Shown here piece after piece: positions 5,279 through 8,455 of a stretch of DNA of 8,455 nucleotides; position 1 is the first letter of the stretch, and each line of letters starts with the position of its first letter. The DNA is from an uncultured bacterium (GTDB lineage: Bacteria > Desulfobacterota > Desulfobulbia > Desulfobulbales > Desulfobulbaceae). Position numbers and translations under genes: made by a program. The notes under the pieces were generated by a model, which saw nothing but the letters and a program-made list of their open reading frames with translations, did no database searches and was not told where the DNA came from. The DNA lies in NCBI GenBank assembly GCA_903842475.1, contig CAIMMA010000631.1:1-8455 (forward strand), read 5' to 3'.

Positions 5279-6405
5279 ATCTGGAGGCATTAATTCCCGA
5301 CTACGTCCGCCGTTTTCAGGCCTATATCCCCAGTAAGCCCGATCACCTGCTGATGCGAGAGTACGGTACCCCGCTGCTCCATCGCCTCAACAACAACGAA
5401 AATCCCCTCGGCCCGCCGCCGGCCGCCGCCCGCGTCATCGCCGCCTTCCCCCCGGAACGGGCCGCCATCTATCCCAGCGGCGATTCTTTTGATCTGCGTG
5501 CGGCTCTGGGAGAGCGTTTCGGTATCTCTCCCGACCGTTTTCTGGTGGGCAACGGCTCCTGCGAGGTGATTTCCTCGGTCATCAAGGCCTTCTGTCAACC
5601 GGGGGACAACATCATCACCGCCGACAAGACCTTTGCCGTTTACGAATGGGTGGCCGAGTTCTCCGGGATCGAGGCCCGCCTCGTCTCGTTGCGCGACTAC
5701 GCCTTTGATCCGCAGGGGATGCTGGACCGGATCGACGGCAACACCAAGATTCTTTTTGTCTGCAATCCCAACAATCCCACCGGCACCTACTGGACCCGGC
5801 AGGTGCTGATCGATTTCCTCGAACAGGTCGGCGACAACCGGATTGTGGTGGTGGACGAGGCCTATCGCGAATATGTCGAGGATCCGGACTATCCCGACAC
5901 CATCGCTCTGATGGAACGGTTCCCCCATCTGGTGGCCTTTCGCACCTTCTCCAAGATGTATGCCCTGGCCGGACTGCGCAGTGGCTATCTGGTGGGAACG
6001 GATGCGGTGGTCGAAGTGGTGCGGCGCACCAGTGTGCCCTATTCGGTCAATGTCCAGGCCCAGCAGGCTGCGCTGGCCGCCCTTGCCGACGATCAGGAAC
6101 ATATAGCCGCCACCCGGGCCCTGGCGCGGGCAGGAAAAACCTTTCTGGGTGGGATCTGTGATGCCCTCTCCTTGGAAACAGTCAGCGGCGAAGGTAACTA
6201 TTTGATGATCCGGACGCCAATCAACGACATGCTGATGTACCGGCGCTTGATGAAGCGGGGGATGATGGTCCGCACCATGACCGGCTTTCGGTTTCCGGGC
6301 TGGATTCGGGTCACCCTGCGGGAGATGGCGGTCATGGAGCGGTTTGCCGAGATCTTGGCGGAGGAACTGCAAACGATCCGGATAAAAGGGGGTGTAAGGA
6401 AATGA
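5275..6405 (+). CDS. HisC-like class I/II PLP-dependent aminotransferase
   Basis: A 376-residue fold-type I aminotransferase close to histidinol-phosphate aminotransferases in length and motifs. Visible landmarks: LNNNENPLGPPP (38-49), YPSGD at 66-70, the cofactor-contacting NPNNPTG (164-170), VVVDEAY with D194, the Schiff-base lysine K227 in RTFSKMYALAGLRSGY, with R235, and a C-terminal IRVTLRE whose R345 should hold the substrate carboxylate or phosphate. All catalytic residues are present. It transfers an amino group between an amino acid and a keto acid or aldehyde in the cytosol. No other histidine-biosynthesis gene is near, and its start overlaps the acyltransferase-like gene while its end overlaps the Mo-hydroxylase gene, both by 4 nt. 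It is therefore likely a pathway-specific paralogue and not the housekeeping HisC. CobD-like or aromatic-amino-acid activity are alternatives. Confidence 0.92.
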   Translation: MNLEALIPDYVRRFQAYIPSKPDHLLMREYGTPLLHRLNNNENPLGPPPAAARVIAAFPPERAAIYPSGDSFDLRAALGERFGISPDRFLVGNGSCEVISSVIKAFCQPGDNIITADKTFAVYEWVAEFSGIEARLVSLRDYAFDPQGMLDRIDGNTKILFVCNPNNPTGTYWTRQVLIDFLEQVGDNRIVVVDEAYREYVEDPDYPDTIALMERFPHLVAFRTFSKMYALAGLRSGYLVGTDAVVEVVRRTSVPYSVNVQAQQAALAALADDQEHIAATRALARAGKTFLGGICDALSLETVSGEGNYLMIRTPINDMLMYRRLMKRGMMVRTMTGFRFPGWIRVTLREMAVMERFAEILAEELQTIRIKGGVRK

Positions 6406-8455
6406 CAGCGAGACAGCCACTGGCCGTCGGCCAACCGGAAATTCGCGGTGATGCCGTTGCCAAGGCCGCCGGCCGGGAACGGTACGCCGCCGACCTTTAC
6501 CCGGAGGGTTGTCTCTGGGCCGGTGCGGTCCGGGCCCACGTTCCGTGCGGGAGAGTTATCTCGATAGAAACGGCCGCAGCCTCGGCGCTGCCCGGTGTGG
6601 TGCGGGTCCTGACTGCGGCCGATGTCCCCGGAAGCAACCGGCAGGGCATCATCCACAAGGATACTCCGATCCTCTGCGACCAAAAAGTACGCTACTGCGG
6701 TGATCCGGTTGCCCTGGTACTGGCGGAGAGCAAAGAGGCGATGGCTGCGGCCCTGGGTCTGGTACGGGTGGAAATCGAGCCGTTACCCGGTGTCTTTGAC
6801 CTTGATGCGGCCCTGGCTGTTGATGCCCCTCTGGTTCATGACGACCGTCCTGGCAACCTGCTGGCGCAGGCAACTATCCGCAAGGGCGATGCTGAAGCCG
6901 GGTTTACCAAGTGTGCGGTCGTGTTAGAAGGTGCGTTCAGCACGCAAGTGCAGGCCCATGCCTTTCTGGAGACCGAGAGCGGCATTGCCCGCATGGAAGA
7001 AGATGGCGGCTTGCTGATGGAGGTCTCCACCCAGTCGCCTTTTCGGGATCGATTTGAGATCGGGCAGGCCCTGGGGATTCCCTGGGACAAGATACGTATT
7101 GTTGCCCCTTCCCTAGGGGGCGGCTTTGGCGGTAAGGATGGCGCTACCGTGCAGTGTCTGCTGGGGCTCGCCGCGCTTCATGCCGGCGGCCTCTGGGTGC
7201 GGATGCAGTGGGATCGTGGGGAGAGCTTCCGGGCTGTCTACAAACGTCATGCCTGCCGCATGACCTATCGGGTTGGCGTTGCGGCCGACGGCACTCTGCT
7301 GGCGCTGCATGCCCGGCTTTGGTACGACACCGGTGCCTATGCTCATCTGGGGGCCGAGGTCATGGAACTCGGCATGGAACATGCCGGCGGTCCCTATCGA
7401 ATCCCCCATACCCTTATCGAGGGCTGGTGCGTCCATACCAATAACCCGGTGGGTGGAGCAATGCGCGCCTTTGGCGTCTGCCAGCCCACCTTCGGCTTTG
7501 AATCGATGATGGATCTGCTGGCGGAACAATTGGGTATGGACCCCCTGGAACTGCGGATCAGGAACGCCCAGGTTAAGGGCGATGAAAACTGCGCCGGGAT
7601 GCGGCTTGTCACCTCCACCGGCATCAAGGGATGTCTTACCCAGCTGGGAGAGCATCCGCTGTGGCGGCAACGGCACGCGTGGAAGGCCGCCGCGCCGCCC
7701 CACAAAAGACGCGGCGCTGGTCTGGCCGCTGTTTTCAACGCTGCCGGCTACGGCGGCGGGGTGCGGGATGCCGCCATTGCCAAGATCGAGCTGGCGCCGG
7801 AAGGAGATTTCATCGTCCATAACGCGGTGACCGACATGGGCCAGGGCAACTCCGCCGCCTTTCAGCAGATTGCCGGCCACCTCCTTTGCCAGGATGCCGC
7901 GCGCATCCGCCTGAATCAGCCGGATACCCGCAGCGCCTACCCCTCGGGTTCCTCGTCCGCCGGTCGCACCACCTACACCTACGGCAATGCCCTGATTAAG
8001 GCAGCGGAAGAGATGCGAGCCCGCCTGATCAACCGAGCCGGGCTGCTCCTCTTTCTCCAGGATGACGAGGGGCTGGAGATGGAACCGGGCAGGATCGTGC
8101 ATCGGCCCAGCGGGCGGGAGGTCAGCCTGGCGCATCTGGCAGCCATAATGCAGCCGGAAGAGCGGGTCTGTCTGGGACAATTCGTGGCCCCCACCTGCCA
8201 GGAGGTGCCCCCCACGGCCAGTGGCTTTTTCATCGGCTTCCCCCATGTCATCTTCTGTTACGGCGCTCATCTGGCTCTGGTCGAAACCGATACGCTGACC
8301 GGATCGGTTGCAGTCAAGGGGTATCTGGCGATCACCGACGGCGGCAGCGTCATTAACCCCGGCATGTTTCATCAGCAGGTGCAGGGTGGGGTTGTCCAGG
8401 GGATCGGCTATGCCCTCATGGAGGATTTCATAACCGAGCAGGGCCGGGTCAAAAG
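6402..8455 (+). CDS. Xanthine dehydrogenase-family molybdopterin-binding subunit (partial, 3' end missing)
   Basis: The frame is open from ATG 6402 to the window edge, 684 codons of a family usually about 700-780 long. Residues 12-31 (IRGDAVAKAAGRERYAAD) open the small a/b-hammerhead domain. Molybdenum-cofactor contacts follow: APSLGGGFGGKDG (235-247), GGAMRAFGVCQP (351-362, with R355), TDMGQGNSAAFQQ (477-489), SGSSSAGRTTYTYGNA (515-530) and the late INPGMFHQQVQGGVVQGIGYALMED (651-675). The CODH active-site loop AYRCSFR is absent, so it is a hydroxylase of purines, aldehydes or N-heterocycles and not CO dehydrogenase. The catalytic glutamate of the family (in a G-x-G-E motif) would lie beyond the edge. 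The start overlaps the aminotransferase stop (ATGA), with AAGGA (6396-6400) very close to the ATG, so coupling is likely. The FAD and 2Fe-2S subunits usually needed are not in view and should be downstream. Substrate unknown. Confidence 0.93.
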   Translation, partial: MTARQPLAVGQPEIRGDAVAKAAGRERYAADLYPEGCLWAGAVRAHVPCGRVISIETAAASALPGVVRVLTAADVPGSNRQGIIHKDTPILCDQKVRYCGDPVALVLAESKEAMAAALGLVRVEIEPLPGVFDLDAALAVDAPLVHDDRPGNLLAQATIRKGDAEAGFTKCAVVLEGAFSTQVQAHAFLETESGIARMEEDGGLLMEVSTQSPFRDRFEIGQALGIPWDKIRIVAPSLGGGFGGKDGATVQCLLGLAALHAGGLWVRMQWDRGESFRAVYKRHACRMTYRVGVAADGTLLALHARLWYDTGAYAHLGAEVMELGMEHAGGPYRIPHTLIEGWCVHTNNPVGGAMRAFGVCQPTFGFESMMDLLAEQLGMDPLELRIRNAQVKGDENCAGMRLVTSTGIKGCLTQLGEHPLWRQRHAWKAAAPPHKRRGAGLAAVFNAAGYGGGVRDAAIAKIELAPEGDFIVHNAVTDMGQGNSAAFQQIAGHLLCQDAARIRLNQPDTRSAYPSGSSSAGRTTYTYGNALIKAAEEMRARLINRAGLLLFLQDDEGLEMEPGRIVHRPSGREVSLAHLAAIMQPEERVCLGQFVAPTCQEVPPTASGFFIGFPHVIFCYGAHLALVETDTLTGSVAVKGYLAITDGGSVINPGMFHQQVQGGVVQGIGYALMEDFITEQGRVK

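Noticed and set aside
4145..5290. 381-codon open frame on the minus strand
   Set aside because: It lies exactly opposite the acyltransferase-like gene, shows no recognisable domain, and is rich in residues typical of GC-rich antisense shadows (Gly, Ala, Arg, Gln, His).
5290..6420. 376-codon open frame on the minus strand
   Set aside because: It mirrors the aminotransferase gene codon for codon, whose forward product has every PLP motif; the antisense product has none.
7115..7122. CCCTAGGG palindrome
   Set aside because: It is an 8-bp palindrome inside the coding region of the Mo-cofactor loop, explained by codon choice.
7113..8372. 419-codon open frame on the minus strand
   Set aside because: It lies opposite the Mo-hydroxylase gene, which is unambiguous on the plus strand. 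No ribosome-binding site or domain supports it.

Overview
The window reads as a dense, all-forward-strand stretch of a GC-rich (roughly 60% by eye) Gram-negative-type bacterial chromosome. The proteins (GlnQ-type ABC ATPase, stand-alone STAS and RsbW-type pair, HisC-like aminotransferase, xanthine-dehydrogenase-family molybdenum subunit) would fit an anaerobic deltaproteobacterium (Desulfobacterota such as Geobacter, Desulfuromonas or Desulfobulbus relatives). This placement rests on general protein style and there is no rRNA or marker gene to fix it. No tRNA, rRNA, CRISPR array, insertion sequence or phage gene was seen. Both edge genes are cut by the window.

Layout. Positions 1-749 hold the 3' part of an amino-acid ABC transporter ATPase carrying an extra C-terminal domain that resembles a degenerate RsbW-type (anti-sigma) ATPase. 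Positions 840-1606 hold a classic partner-switch pair, a STAS antagonist followed 2 nt later by an anti-sigma kinase-type ATPase. A 242-bp, less GC-rich gap (1607-1848) contains a possible promoter, a tiny leader ORF, short repeats and a hairpin. Then come a 676-residue ATP-grasp ligase/SAM methyltransferase fusion (1849-3879), a protein pairing a second degenerate RsbW-like domain with a GNAT-like acyltransferase region (3953-5278), a HisC-like PLP aminotransferase (5275-6405), and most of a molybdopterin-binding hydroxylase subunit (6402 to beyond 8455). The last three genes are joined by two 4-nt ATGA stop/start overlaps and so are almost certainly one transcript.

How the genes may work together. 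One STAS protein sits among three RsbW-like domains: one intact stand-alone copy, one fused to a transporter ATPase and one fused to an acyltransferase-like enzyme. The two fused copies have lost the N-box asparagine and most glycine-box residues, so they look like binding modules and not kinases. My inference is a partner-switch circuit in which STAS protein docks on, and perhaps controls, a transporter and an enzyme directly, beside or instead of a sigma factor. The downstream enzymes (amino-acid-ligase-type ATP-grasp, methyltransferase, acyltransferase-like protein, aminotransferase, Mo hydroxylase) look like a small biosynthetic or modification pathway for an amino-acid-derived amide or dipeptide. 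Its product cannot be read from the sequence.
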